From positions 1-43,323 of the IMG/VR virus record IMGVR_UViG_3300005530_000043: DNA of 43,323 nt, one strand, 5' to 3'. This document shows positions 34,290-40,957 of the stretch, piece by piece. Below the pieces are notes generated by a model, which did no database searches, had not been told where the DNA came from, and saw only the letters and a list, made by a program, of their open reading frames with translations. A program made the position numbers and the translations under genes. Every line of letters starts with the position of its first letter. The stretch's first letter is position 1. Source of the DNA: a virus.

Positions 34290-34639
34290 GAGCCGGTCGC
34301 GTCAGCGTCCGTGCCGGCGAAGAAGGCTTTCACCTTCTCGATGAGCGCCTCGATGCCGTGCTCCAGCGAGGAGTAGATGTGATGCACCGTGCTCTCTTCC
34401 TCGCCGCTCGCGCCCGGCACGATCGCCTTGAGCTGGCCGTCCGCGGTCTGATGCACCGTCGTGCCCGCCGGCAACTGCGCCGCGTGCTCGTCCGAGATCT
34501 CGATCGGCGCGCTGCTCGCCGGCGCGCTGCCATCCGTCGACCCATCGCCCTGCGTCGCACTCGGATCGTTCGCCGTTGCTGTCCCGGTGCTGCCGGTACC
34601 GCTCGTCTGGTCCTGCGACTGACCGTCGTTGTCCGCCAT
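34286..34639 (-). CDS. Low-complexity Ser/Thr/Gly-rich protein
   Basis: This encodes 117 residues from ATG 34639, set by GAGGAGG ten bases upstream. Residues 1-50 are Ser/Thr/Gly/Ala and disordered. Then follow a short beta/helical module (IEISDEHAAQLPAGTTVHQT; DGQLKAIVPGASGEE) and a helix (IYSSLEHGIEALIEKVKAFF). GTGA overlap ties it to the Acb2-like gene, so they are co-translated. Function is unknown. It may be a partner of the Acb2-like protein. Confidence 0.65.
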   Translation of the reverse strand: MADNDGQSQDQTSGTGSTGTATANDPSATQGDGSTDGSAPASSAPIEISDEHAAQLPAGTTVHQTADGQLKAIVPGASGEEESTVHHIYSSLEHGIEALIEKVKAFFAGTDADATGS

Positions 34640-34643
34640 GGTC

Positions 34644-35030
34644 CTACGCCTCCTCGAGTGGAGTGAGAGTGAGCACGAGGCGATAGTTGCCATCGCGCTT
34701 GATGATCTGCTCCGGGAAGGATTCCCAGCGCAGACTCTTGCGGCGGTCGCCCGCGATGTAGCCGCGCTTCCGCAGCCAATCGATCGGCCACTTGTGCCGA
34801 GCGACCGCGTTGTCTTCGTCCATCGCGGCGCCGAGGTGCATCACCGATCGCAACGAGGCGCGCGCGATCGGCGTGTCCGGCGCCCGCGGGATCAGCTTCG
34901 CCATGACGCGCATGTCGAGCTGCTCCCAGTACGCGTTCTTCTCGCGCTCGATCGAGCGCCAATGCCGCGACCGACCGCGCTTGGAGTTGGTCTGCAGCTC
35001 CGGCATCGGCAGCGTGAGCTCGAGCGGCAC
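34644..35030 (-). CDS. RusA-like Holliday junction resolvase
   Basis: This encodes 128 residues from GTG 35030, sharing a base with the micropeptide stop (TAGTG). E. coli RusA has 120. The start LELTLPMPELQTNSKRGRSR matches the RusA N-terminal strand and Asn motif. The acidic core GAAMDEDNAVARHKWPIDWL then RKRGYIAGD corresponds to the D-x-DN...K...D-x-L...G-x-x-D catalytic pattern. The end LVLTLTPLEEA is the typical last strand. It would cut four-way junctions during replication, recombination or packaging. One change from the family: the usual KP is KWP. Confidence 0.72.
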   Translation of the reverse strand: MPLELTLPMPELQTNSKRGRSRHWRSIEREKNAYWEQLDMRVMAKLIPRAPDTPIARASLRSVMHLGAAMDEDNAVARHKWPIDWLRKRGYIAGDRRKSLRWESFPEQIIKRDGNYRLVLTLTPLEEA

Positions 35031-35110
35031 TACCACGTCGGGTTGTGTCGCGACGCGAGGTAACAGACGATCGCGGTGATCGCGATCGTCAACACAATCA
35101 GCCAGGTCAT
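35030..35110 (-). CDS. 26-residue transmembrane micropeptide
   Basis: ATG 35110 is preceded by GGGAG. The peptide MTWLIVLTIAITAIVCYLAS then RHNPTW is one transmembrane helix with a short cytoplasmic or periplasmic tail. It overlaps the zinc-ribbon stop (ATGT/TGA) and the resolvase start (TAGTG). Very small phage membrane peptides often modulate host membrane functions. No specific role can be given. Confidence 0.55.
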   Translation of the reverse strand: MTWLIVLTIAITAIVCYLASRHNPTW

Positions 35111-35355
35111 GTACGCTCCCACTTGCGCTTGTTCGCGGCCGGATCCGGCCGCGGGTGATGGGGATGCGCCTCCGGACAGCCCACGCGCGTACACTGCTCG
35201 ACGGTCTGCCCGTACTCGCCCAGGTAGAACCGCAGCGGCGCGCCGCACGTGAGGCACGGCGCGACTTCCGTCCGCGGTGCCGCGGCGGCGACGCCCGTCC
35301 ATCCGAGCGCCGCCTGCACATTGAGGCTCGCGCCGCGCGCGCTGCGGCCGCTCAC
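35107..35355 (-). CDS. Zinc-ribbon-like small protein
   Basis: This encodes 82 residues from GTG 35355 (GTGA with the STAS stop). The longer frame shadows that gene. The segment APCLTCGAPLRFYLGEYGQT, then VEQCTRVGCPEAHPHH, gives CxxC-x17-C-x4-C with a His-rich end. A DNA- or RNA-related accessory role is likely but unproven. Confidence 0.65.
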   Translation of the reverse strand: MSGRSARGASLNVQAALGWTGVAAAAPRTEVAPCLTCGAPLRFYLGEYGQTVEQCTRVGCPEAHPHHPRPDPAANKRKWERT

Positions 35356-35744
35356 CGGTGCGCCCGATCGGCGGCGGTGATGGGCGGTTCGATCGTGAGC
35401 ACCGAGTCGAGGTTCACATGCGCGATGAAGAAACGCATCTCCTCGTTCAAGCCTTCGATCAGCAGCCACCCGCCGGCCTCGCGGCATTTCTTGTTCAGGC
35501 TCACCAGCACGCCCAGGCCGGACGTATCGACGTAGCCACACTGCGCGGCATCGAGCACGATCCGCGCGTGGCCGGCCGCGATCATGTCGACGACGTCCAT
35601 CTTGAGTTTCTGGCGCGTCTGCACCGACAGCTCGCTCGGAATGACAACGCGCTTGGCCGCCGGATCCGTGGATGACGGAACCGGCGGGTTCGTGGCAGGC
35701 GTACCGGTCATCCCGATCGCATGGTCGATCGCGGTGGTGTGCAT
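35352..35744 (-). CDS. STAS-domain protein (anti-anti-sigma factor-like)
   Basis: This encodes 130 residues from ATG 35744 with GAGG upstream. After a ~30-residue flexible start the STAS fold runs to the end: RVVIPSELSVQTRQKLKMDV, HARIVLDAAQCGYVDTSGLG, VLVSLNKKCREAGGWLLIEG, FFIAHVNLDSVLTIE. The DTSGLGVL motif with Ser75 matches the phosphorylation site of SpoIIAA/RsbV (DSSGLGVL). Such proteins bind anti-sigma kinases and free a sigma factor. A phage copy could redirect host sigma use or stress signalling. No kinase or sigma factor gene is in the window. Confidence 0.82.
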   Translation of the reverse strand: MHTTAIDHAIGMTGTPATNPPVPSSTDPAAKRVVIPSELSVQTRQKLKMDVVDMIAAGHARIVLDAAQCGYVDTSGLGVLVSLNKKCREAGGWLLIEGLNEEMRFFIAHVNLDSVLTIEPPITAADRAHR

Positions 35745-35832
35745 GGAACCTCGCGTGCGGCTGGAGAGAGCGCCGCGGCGATGATGGTGAGGAGGGAACA
35801 GCGGGAATGTCGTATGCGACTTCAGGGTTTCT

Positions 35833-36888
35833 TCAGGTTCCGGTCGTCAGTTCGGCCGGCACACGACCGACCTCGCACATCGCCTCGATGAGCTGCACGA
35901 GCTGCTCGCGCGATTCATCGCGGAGGGCGCGCAGCTGCTTGCCGAGATCCCACTCCTCGAACCGCGCGTCGTAGATCGCACGAGCGGCCACGCGGGCCGC
36001 GCGCCGTTTGTCGTAGTAACTGCCGCTCGTTTCGCTCGAGGCTTTGAGCGCCGCCCTGAACGCCGCGGTGTGCACGTTGTCAGCGTCAGCGGCAGCGACA
36101 GCGTCAGCGTCAGCGACAGCGGCAGCGACAGCGTCAGCGTCAGCGTCAGCGGCAGCGGCAGCGTCAGCGACAGCGTCAGCGTCAGCGTCAGCGGCAGCGG
36201 CAGCGTCAGCGGCAGCGTCAGCGTCAGCGACAGCGACAGCGACAGCGTCAGCGGCAGCGGCAGCGACAGCGGCAGCGACAGCGGCAGCGTCAGCGTCAGC
36301 GACAGCGACAGCGACAGCGGCAGCGGCAGCGGCAGCGGCAGGCACCTTCGCCTGGAGCTCAGCGACCTTCGCGTAGTACGCGTTCCAGCGCTCGTTCCGG
36401 ATCCGCCAGCATTTGTCCGCCGTCTCGCGACTCAGTCGACGGGCAATGGTCTCGCCGTCGAGATCCACAATTTCCGGCAGCTGCTCGAGCTGCTCCGCTT
36501 CCGCGGTCAGTCCGGCGAGGCGCAGGTAGGCCGGGAAGCGATTTCGCACGACCCAGTTGAGCGCCATGCGCCGGCGCGTCTCATCGTCCGCGTCCGTCGT
36601 CCGCGTGCCGATCAGCTTCGGGATCAGCGGCTTGAGATAGCGATCACGCTCGGCGTTCGACGGCAGCCGGTCGTTGAACGAAATGCACAGGCTCGTGATG
36701 AACTCCGAGGTGCACTTCGGGTGATCGCTGAACTTCTCGCCGGCGATGTAGGCCGTCGCCTCCATCACGCACATGCCGTCTTCGGCCGCGCGGTGCGAGC
36801 CGTACGCGATCGTGAGATCGTCCAGCGAGGTGAGGCCGAGCGCGCGCAAGCGTTCGGGGAGATCGAGCGGTTTCGTCCGCGTGGTCAT
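35833..36888 (-). CDS. Phage protein with hexanucleotide-encoded A-D/V/A repeat
   Basis: This encodes 351 residues from ATG 36888, preceded by GGAGG. The N-terminal ~170 residues look globular and conserved (DLPERLRALGLTSLDDLTIA; ECVMEATAYIAGEKFSDHPK-like core with GSHRAAEDGMCVMEATAYIA; LRLAGLTAEAEQLEQLPEIV). Residues ~185-270 are Ala alternating with Asp, Val or Ala, encoded by 43 tandem hexamers. The end is helical (DLGKQLRALRDESREQLVQL). The N-terminal part resembles a protein recurring in many actinobacterial and soil phages, function unknown. The repeat may be a flexible spacer of variable length. Confidence 0.78.
   Translation of the reverse strand: MTTRTKPLDLPERLRALGLTSLDDLTIAYGSHRAAEDGMCVMEATAYIAGEKFSDHPKCTSEFITSLCISFNDRLPSNAERDRYLKPLIPKLIGTRTTDADDETRRRMALNWVVRNRFPAYLRLAGLTAEAEQLEQLPEIVDLDGETIARRLSRETADKCWRIRNERWNAYYAKVAELQAKVPAAAAAAAAVAVAVADADAAAVAAAVAAAAADAVAVAVADADAAADAAAAADADADAVADAAAAADADADAVAAAVADADAVAAADADNVHTAAFRAALKASSETSGSYYDKRRAARVAARAIYDARFEEWDLGKQLRALRDESREQLVQLIEAMCEVGRVPAELTTGT
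36080..36337. repeat. 43 tandem hexanucleotides NCAGCG (N = T, A or G)
   Basis: Forty-three uninterrupted 6-bp units share CAGCG and differ only at the first base, which is T, A or G but never C on the plus strand. On the coding (minus) strand this is GCT then GNC, with N in the middle of the second codon, giving Asp (GAC), Val (GTC) or Ala (GCC) but never Gly. Copy-number changes would keep the reading frame. Confidence 0.95.
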
Positions 36889-36891
36889 GAG

Positions 36892-36906
36892 ATGCCTCCA
36901 AGGCAT
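36892..36906 (-). promoter_or_regulatory. Small hairpin enclosing the ribosome binding site
   Basis: ATGCC (36902-36906 on the minus strand) and GGCAT (36892-36896) flank the loop TTGGA, so GGAGG of the 36888 gene is half in the stem and half in the loop. A 5-bp stem is weak. Translational control is only a suggestion. Confidence 0.3.
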
Positions 36907-36964
36907 AGGGTTGGGGTGAGACGGCGTCGGCATATGGGGTTCACGGGATCTCGCGAGCACGGCG

Positions 36965-38620
36965 CTAGTCGCCGGGCGGCTCGAGCGAGTCCCAGTAATT
37001 CGGATCCGCCGCGTCATCCTCGGCCGGCGGCGTCCTCTTCAGGTCTTTGGTGCCACTTTCACTTCCGGCACTACCAACGGGCGGGTGCCTGGGTGGAAAA
37101 CCCCTAAAGGGGTTTTCCAAACCTCCAGTGGCACCCGGGGTTGGCACTGGTTTGGCACCTGTGGCACTTGGCAGTTGAGCCACCTTCCCGCTCAACGTGA
37201 CCGTATACCGACCGCCGCGAGATCCTTCCGCGACGTAGCCGGCATCCACGAGCCAGGTGCGCGTCCGGAAGAACGTGCGTCGGGTCAGGTTGGAGGCTTC
37301 AAACCATTCCGTCGTCGTCGCGCCGCGATCCGTGAACGATTCGCGGAGGACGCGAAGCGCTTGGAATCGTTTGGGATTCATGACCCCGGCCTGCTCGCGT
37401 GCGACCTCGGGACTATCGGCCGCTTGCACAACGCAGGAGCCATGACCGGCGACGAGCCGGAAGGGGATGGGGGAAAACGCTTCCGCGTCCTTCTGCTTGG
37501 CACACACGAGCTGGCGACCGTCGTCGCCATCCTCGCAGAACAGCAGCGTATCGACGGCGCCGCGGAGCGCGCTGGAGCCGCGCTCCTGGTCGGAGTTCTT
37601 GCTCGTGTGGTGGACCAGCAGGACCGCCGCGCCGGTCTCGTCGCGGATCCGGTCCGCAGCCGCGATCACCGTCGACATGTCCCGCGTGTCGTTCTCGTCG
37701 CCGCCGACCATGGCGCGCGCGAGCGTGTCGATGACGATCAACCGGAGCGGCTGCCCGACGTGCGGCGCCTTCGCCGCGGTGACAATGCGCGCGACGTCCA
37801 GCGGCTTGAGGAGGTCGATCGGATCGGTGATCACGCCGACGCCCACCGCTTCGCCCAAGACGCGATGGGCGCTCTTCCACGCGACGATCCGCTGCGAGAG
37901 ACCCGCGTCCCCTTCGCCGGCGACGTAGAGGGCGCCGCCGTGCACGATCTCGCGGCCGCACCACGACACACCCGTGCCGATCGAGAACGCGAGATCGAGC
38001 GACAGAAACGACTTGCCGGCACCTGGGGCGCCGTAGATCGCCGCGAGGCCGCCGAGCGGCAGAATGCCGTCGGCGAGCCAGGCCATCGGCGGCAGCTGCT
38101 CGAGCTCGACGTCCGATCGCACGCGCAGCGGGCCGTTGCGTTTCGACGTCCGCGACGTCGCCGCCAACGCATCCAGCGCGGGCCGGAGTCGCTCGGCGAT
38201 CTGCGCCGCGTCGGCCGATCCATCCCGGAGCAGCTTCGCGCTATCATGCAGCGCTTTGTTGGCGAGGCGACGCTTGGCGCGCTCGACGACGATCGACGCG
38301 TGCGATTCGACATTCGCCGCGGTCGGCACCGCGTCGACGAGAAACCCGATGTACTCCTTCCCGCCACTCGCCTCGAGCAGCCCGGCGTCACCGAGCTCCG
38401 TCGACAGCGTGAGCGGGTCGACGACGTCGCCGCGGTCGGCCAGGCCGAGCATCGCCTTGTAGAGATGGCGGTGCCGTTCCACGAAGAAGTCCGCGACGGC
38501 GACGATCGATCGCAGGCGCGAAAGCGCGCCCGGATCAATGAGCACCGCGGAGAGGACGGCTTGCTCGGCCGCCTCGGAGTACTTCCACGCGACATCGCGT
38601 GGGTCAAGCGAGTCAGCCAC
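36965..38620 (-). CDS. DnaB N-terminal domain fused to RepA-like AAA ATPase (replication protein)
   Basis: This encodes 551 residues from GTG 38620 with GAGGG upstream. Residues ~15-120 match the DnaB helicase N-terminal domain (SEAAEQAVLSAVLIDPGALS; FFVERHRHLYKAMLGLADRG; GKEYIGFLVDAVPTAANVES). Residues ~185-400 are a RecA/RepA-like ATPase with Walker A GAPGAGKS, Walker B LRLIVIDTLARAMVGG and sensor AAVLLVHHTSKNSDQERGSS. A C-terminal winged-helix-like part (FQALRVLRESFTDRGATTTE) and a Pro/Gly linker end it. It likely serves as phage helicase or origin protein. The expected DnaB C-terminal domain is replaced by the shorter RepA type. A possible origin lies inside the gene. Confidence 0.85.
   Translation of the reverse strand: MADSLDPRDVAWKYSEAAEQAVLSAVLIDPGALSRLRSIVAVADFFVERHRHLYKAMLGLADRGDVVDPLTLSTELGDAGLLEASGGKEYIGFLVDAVPTAANVESHASIVVERAKRRLANKALHDSAKLLRDGSADAAQIAERLRPALDALAATSRTSKRNGPLRVRSDVELEQLPPMAWLADGILPLGGLAAIYGAPGAGKSFLSLDLAFSIGTGVSWCGREIVHGGALYVAGEGDAGLSQRIVAWKSAHRVLGEAVGVGVITDPIDLLKPLDVARIVTAAKAPHVGQPLRLIVIDTLARAMVGGDENDTRDMSTVIAAADRIRDETGAAVLLVHHTSKNSDQERGSSALRGAVDTLLFCEDGDDGRQLVCAKQKDAEAFSPIPFRLVAGHGSCVVQAADSPEVAREQAGVMNPKRFQALRVLRESFTDRGATTTEWFEASNLTRRTFFRTRTWLVDAGYVAEGSRGGRYTVTLSGKVAQLPSATGAKPVPTPGATGGLENPFRGFPPRHPPVGSAGSESGTKDLKRTPPAEDDAADPNYWDSLEPPGD
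37095..37167. other. Candidate replication origin: perfect dyad plus TGGCAC repeats
   Basis: GGAAAACCCC (37095-37104) and GGGGTTTTCC (37109-37118) form a perfect 10-bp stem around TAAA, with one more T-A pair outside. Beside it four direct TGGCAC copies start at 37129, 37142, 37153 and 37162, and an inverted copy lies at 37050-37055. This sits in the linker-coding part of the replication gene, as lambda ori sits in O. Confidence 0.45.
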
Positions 38621-38653
38621 ACGCGGCCCTCGCCAACGCCAACGGCACGCACA

Positions 38654-39136
38654 TCACGCGTCGACGTCCAGCGTGAGCGTCGCGGTCTCGCGATACGCCG
38701 CGATCGCCTCCTGGAGCGCGACGCGCGCATCGATCGCGGCCTGGAGTTGCTCGATCTCGCGGCCGAGCGCCGCTTCGTACGCCGCCAGCGCGTCGGCCGG
38801 CGCGTCGAGCGTTTCTTCGACGATTTCTGGCCGCCGGCGCGTCGAGCGTTTCTTCGACGATTTCTGGCCGCCGCGGCAATTTGGACAGAGGCTCGGCGCG
38901 CGACCCGGGCGGGCAGGAAATTCGAAATCGTGCGCGCACTGGGTGCACATCGCTGACCGGGTGGATCCGTCGCTGTGGCTCATGGGAAAGGTCTCGGGCA
39001 GGAAGAGAAGTCGGCCGCCGTTGGCGGCGCGGAGACGTGCGTACTCGCGAGCGAAGAAGGCTTTGCAGTCGCGGCACGGCACGCCGTAGCACACGACTGG
39101 GCCGGCGCCGCAGCGCCAGCAATACGCGACGCTCAC
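38654..39136 (-). CDS. Cys-rich double zinc-ribbon protein with coiled-coil tail
   Basis: This encodes 160 residues from GTG 39136. Two Cys clusters are present: YCWRCGAGPVVCYGVPCRDC near the N-terminus and CTQCAHDFEFPARPGRAPSL followed by CPNC. A Lys/Arg-rich joint and a coiled coil (ALAAYEAALGREIEQLQAAI) follow. The joint is encoded by a 37-bp tandem duplication. Because 37 is not a multiple of three, the two copies are read in different frames. Removing one copy would put the zinc part and coiled coil out of frame. The present ORF may therefore be a recent fusion or a mutated gene. A DNA-binding role is possible. Confidence 0.68.
   Translation of the reverse strand: MSVAYCWRCGAGPVVCYGVPCRDCKAFFAREYARLRAANGGRLLFLPETFPMSHSDGSTRSAMCTQCAHDFEFPARPGRAPSLCPNCRGGQKSSKKRSTRRRPEIVEETLDAPADALAAYEAALGREIEQLQAAIDARVALQEAIAAYRETATLTLDVDA
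38796..38873. repeat. Tandem duplication, period 37 bp
   Basis: Bases 38796-38836 are identical to 38833-38873 (41 matching positions at an offset of 37). The unit includes GCGTCGAGCGTTTCTTCGAC. It lies inside the Cys-rich gene and shifts frame between copies. Perfect identity suggests a recent event. Confidence 0.9.
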
Positions 39137-39222
39137 GGACCGAGGGCGCGATACACGCGGTCCTCCCGGTCGTCTCGTGGCTGTGCCACATGGTGCGCCA
39201 CTTCGGGGCGGGCGCCGACCTC

Positions 39223-39336
39223 GCCATGAGGGGGAATGGCGCTAGCTTCCCCCCTCATGGCCCGATCTCCCCAACGGCGCAGATCAGTGATCCTGATCCT
39301 GCGCCCGCTATGACGGCGCGCCTCTCGCGCCGCATA
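39223..39336. other. Three consecutive dyads downstream of integrase (attP or structured RNA candidate)
   Basis: Dyad 1: GCCATGAGGGGGAA (39223-39236) with TTCCCCCCTCATGGC (39247-39261), one extra C. Dyad 2: GCGCAGATCAG (39277-39287) with CTGATCCTGCGC (39293-39304), one extra C. Dyad 3: CTATGACGGCGCG (39308-39320) with CGCGCCGCATAG (39326-39337), one extra A. No convincing gene covers the region. Next to the integrase stop (39364) it is the natural place for attP and a terminator. Confidence 0.55.
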
Positions 39337-39363
39337 GTGTGCCGGATCCGCCAAATAAAACGC

Positions 39364-40611
39364 CTACGCGCCCCGGGCCGTCCGTCCCCCGTTGAAGACG
39401 AGCCGGGGCCCGACCTCCCCGTAAATCCGGGCACGCGCCAGCTGCGCCGCGGTCTCGGGCGTGAAGTGCGTGTAGTGCTTCTCGGTCGTGGCGATGCGCT
39501 GGTGGCCGAGGGAGCGCTGCAGCTCCTCGAGGCGCCCGCCCAACTCCAGGAACAACCGCGCGTACGTGTGGCGCAGCGTGTGCCAGCCCATCCCCGGTTC
39601 GTTGACGCCGGCGATGTCATAGACGAGCTGCAGCTGCAGGTACGACGTCGAGACGTCGGGCACGCCCTTCGCCCATGACAGCACGCGGCCGCGCGCGCGA
39701 TCGCGGTGGTACGTCCACCACGACGGCAGCACGAGCGACGTCCGCGCCACTTTGCCTTTGAGCGGCAGGAGTCCGCTCCGATCGTGCGCCAGCTGATGGG
39801 TGAACCGCACGGTGCGATCGGCCGCGCGGAATTGCGTCCAGTCCAAGGCCATGAGCTCCTTCTGCCGACCACCGGTCCCGAGTGCGAGCTCGATGGCCAC
39901 GCGGATCGACGTGCACCGATTCTCGCGGCGATCGACGGGCGCGTGCTCGAGGCGATCGGCGGCTTCACGGACGGCCACCAGCTCGTCATCGGTGAACGCC
40001 CGCACATCCGTCTCGCCGGGATCCGGCAGCACGAGGCCGTGCGCGGGGTTGTCATCCCGAGCGCGGCCGAGCCACGCGAAAAATGCGCTCCACACCGACA
40101 CCATGCGCTCGACCGTCGCGACTTGGTACTCGGCGTCGAGCATCGTGTTGACGAGCTGCTGGAGATCAACGCGTTCGATCGCGTCGATGCGCTTTGTCGT
40201 GCCGAGCGCCGGCAGGAGATGGGTCCGGAGGCCGGTTCGGTCCGACCATACCGTGCGATCGCCGACCGTGCGCTCGCGATGGAGGATGTACTCCTCGACG
40301 CGTTCCGCAAACGACTTCCGTTCGCGCGGTGCGAGGCCGAGCTGCTTCCGTTTCGCGCCGTCGCGATAGTAGTCGACGTACGTCCACTTCCAACGCTCGG
40401 CGACTTCGAGATCATCCGTGCGATCGCCGGCGTCGGGCCAGCCGCGCGCCGACGGGTTGCGCAGCGTGCACCGTTCCCCGCCCCACGGACGGAGATCGGC
40501 ACCGGCCCAGCGGCCGCGGAAATAAATGCGGGGGCCGAGCTCATGAGGTTTGTGCGCGCGTTGCGCGCGTGGCGGCGGCGCCTTTACGGGCGGCTGCTTT
40601 CCAGGGGCCAC
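39364..40611 (-). CDS. int: Tyrosine recombinase/integrase
   Basis: This encodes 415 residues from GTG 40611, eight bases after GGAG. A TTG at 40686 gives 25 more residues but reads deep inside the HTH gene. An arm-binding-like N-terminus (GPRIYFRGRWAGADLRPWGG) and SAM-like core-binding domain (SFAERVEEYILHRERTVGDR) precede the catalytic domain. Active residues visible are Arg in LALGTGGRQKELMALDW, Lys in PLKGKVARTS, HTLRHTYARLFLELGG (HxxR), GHQRIATTEKHYTHF with the Tyr nucleophile. It inserts and excises the prophage at att sites. It overlaps the upstream HTH gene by 71 bp, suggesting coupled expression. Confidence 0.94.
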   Translation of the reverse strand: MAPGKQPPVKAPPPRAQRAHKPHELGPRIYFRGRWAGADLRPWGGERCTLRNPSARGWPDAGDRTDDLEVAERWKWTYVDYYRDGAKRKQLGLAPRERKSFAERVEEYILHRERTVGDRTVWSDRTGLRTHLLPALGTTKRIDAIERVDLQQLVNTMLDAEYQVATVERMVSVWSAFFAWLGRARDDNPAHGLVLPDPGETDVRAFTDDELVAVREAADRLEHAPVDRRENRCTSIRVAIELALGTGGRQKELMALDWTQFRAADRTVRFTHQLAHDRSGLLPLKGKVARTSLVLPSWWTYHRDRARGRVLSWAKGVPDVSTSYLQLQLVYDIAGVNEPGMGWHTLRHTYARLFLELGGRLEELQRSLGHQRIATTEKHYTHFTPETAAQLARARIYGEVGPRLVFNGGRTARGA

Positions 40612-40957
40612 GAGGAGTACTCCGAGGCGAGAGCGTGAGACCGGACGCGCGTCGCGACGTCGCGCCACGCTTGACGAGCGTGGCAATGTGAGCCTCGACG
40701 GCCGTCCGCGGCAAATGCCACGGGCCGCCGGCCGCGTCCTGATACGCCCCGTCGATCGCCCCGCTCGCGGCCCAGCGGCGCCAACGCTCGTCGGTGTAGC
40801 CGTGGATCCGTGACGCCTGCGTCGTCGTCATCACCGCGGGCCCGCCAGCGCGCTGTTCGAGCGCTTTGACCAGGTCCGCTTTCCTCACGGAGATCGTGAC
40901 CTGCGCGTCATCGGGCAGATGCGCGATCGCGGCCGCGAGATCGTGCGCGCCGATCAC
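40541..40957 (-). CDS. HTH protein next to integrase, excisionase candidate
   Basis: This encodes 138 residues from GTG 40957 (GTGA with the upstream stop). The first half (HDLAAAIAHLPDDAQVTISV then RKADLVKALEQRA) is helical. The second half is a winged HTH-like segment, MTTTQASRIHGYTDERWRRW then HLPRTAVEAHIATLVKR, as in excisionase/helix-turn-helix 17 proteins. The end is basic. Gene overlap with int by 71 bp is typical of xis-int pairs. It could alternatively regulate the early operon. Confidence 0.7.
   Translation of the reverse strand: MIGAHDLAAAIAHLPDDAQVTISVRKADLVKALEQRAGGPAVMTTTQASRIHGYTDERWRRWAASGAIDGAYQDAAGGPWHLPRTAVEAHIATLVKRGATSRRASGLTLSPRSTPRGPWKAAARKGAAATRATRAQTS

Noticed and set aside
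36080-36337. Diversity-generating retroelement variable region
   Set aside because: No reverse transcriptase or template repeat is present, and variation is limited to one base per hexamer in a simple tandem array.
36070-37107. Plus-strand Ser/Val/Asp/Gly repeat protein
   Set aside because: The repeat is simply the complement of the A-D/V/A hexamer array. The minus gene has a ribosome site and a globular N-terminus.
37085-38956. Plus-strand open frame of 623 codons opposite the replication protein
   Set aside because: The minus strand encodes recognisable DnaB_N and Walker motifs there.
39133-39354. Possible 73-residue minus-strand gene between integrase and the Cys-rich gene
   Set aside because: It needs a TTG start without a ribosome site, and the whole stretch is occupied by three dyads. 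The GTGA with the next gene may be chance.
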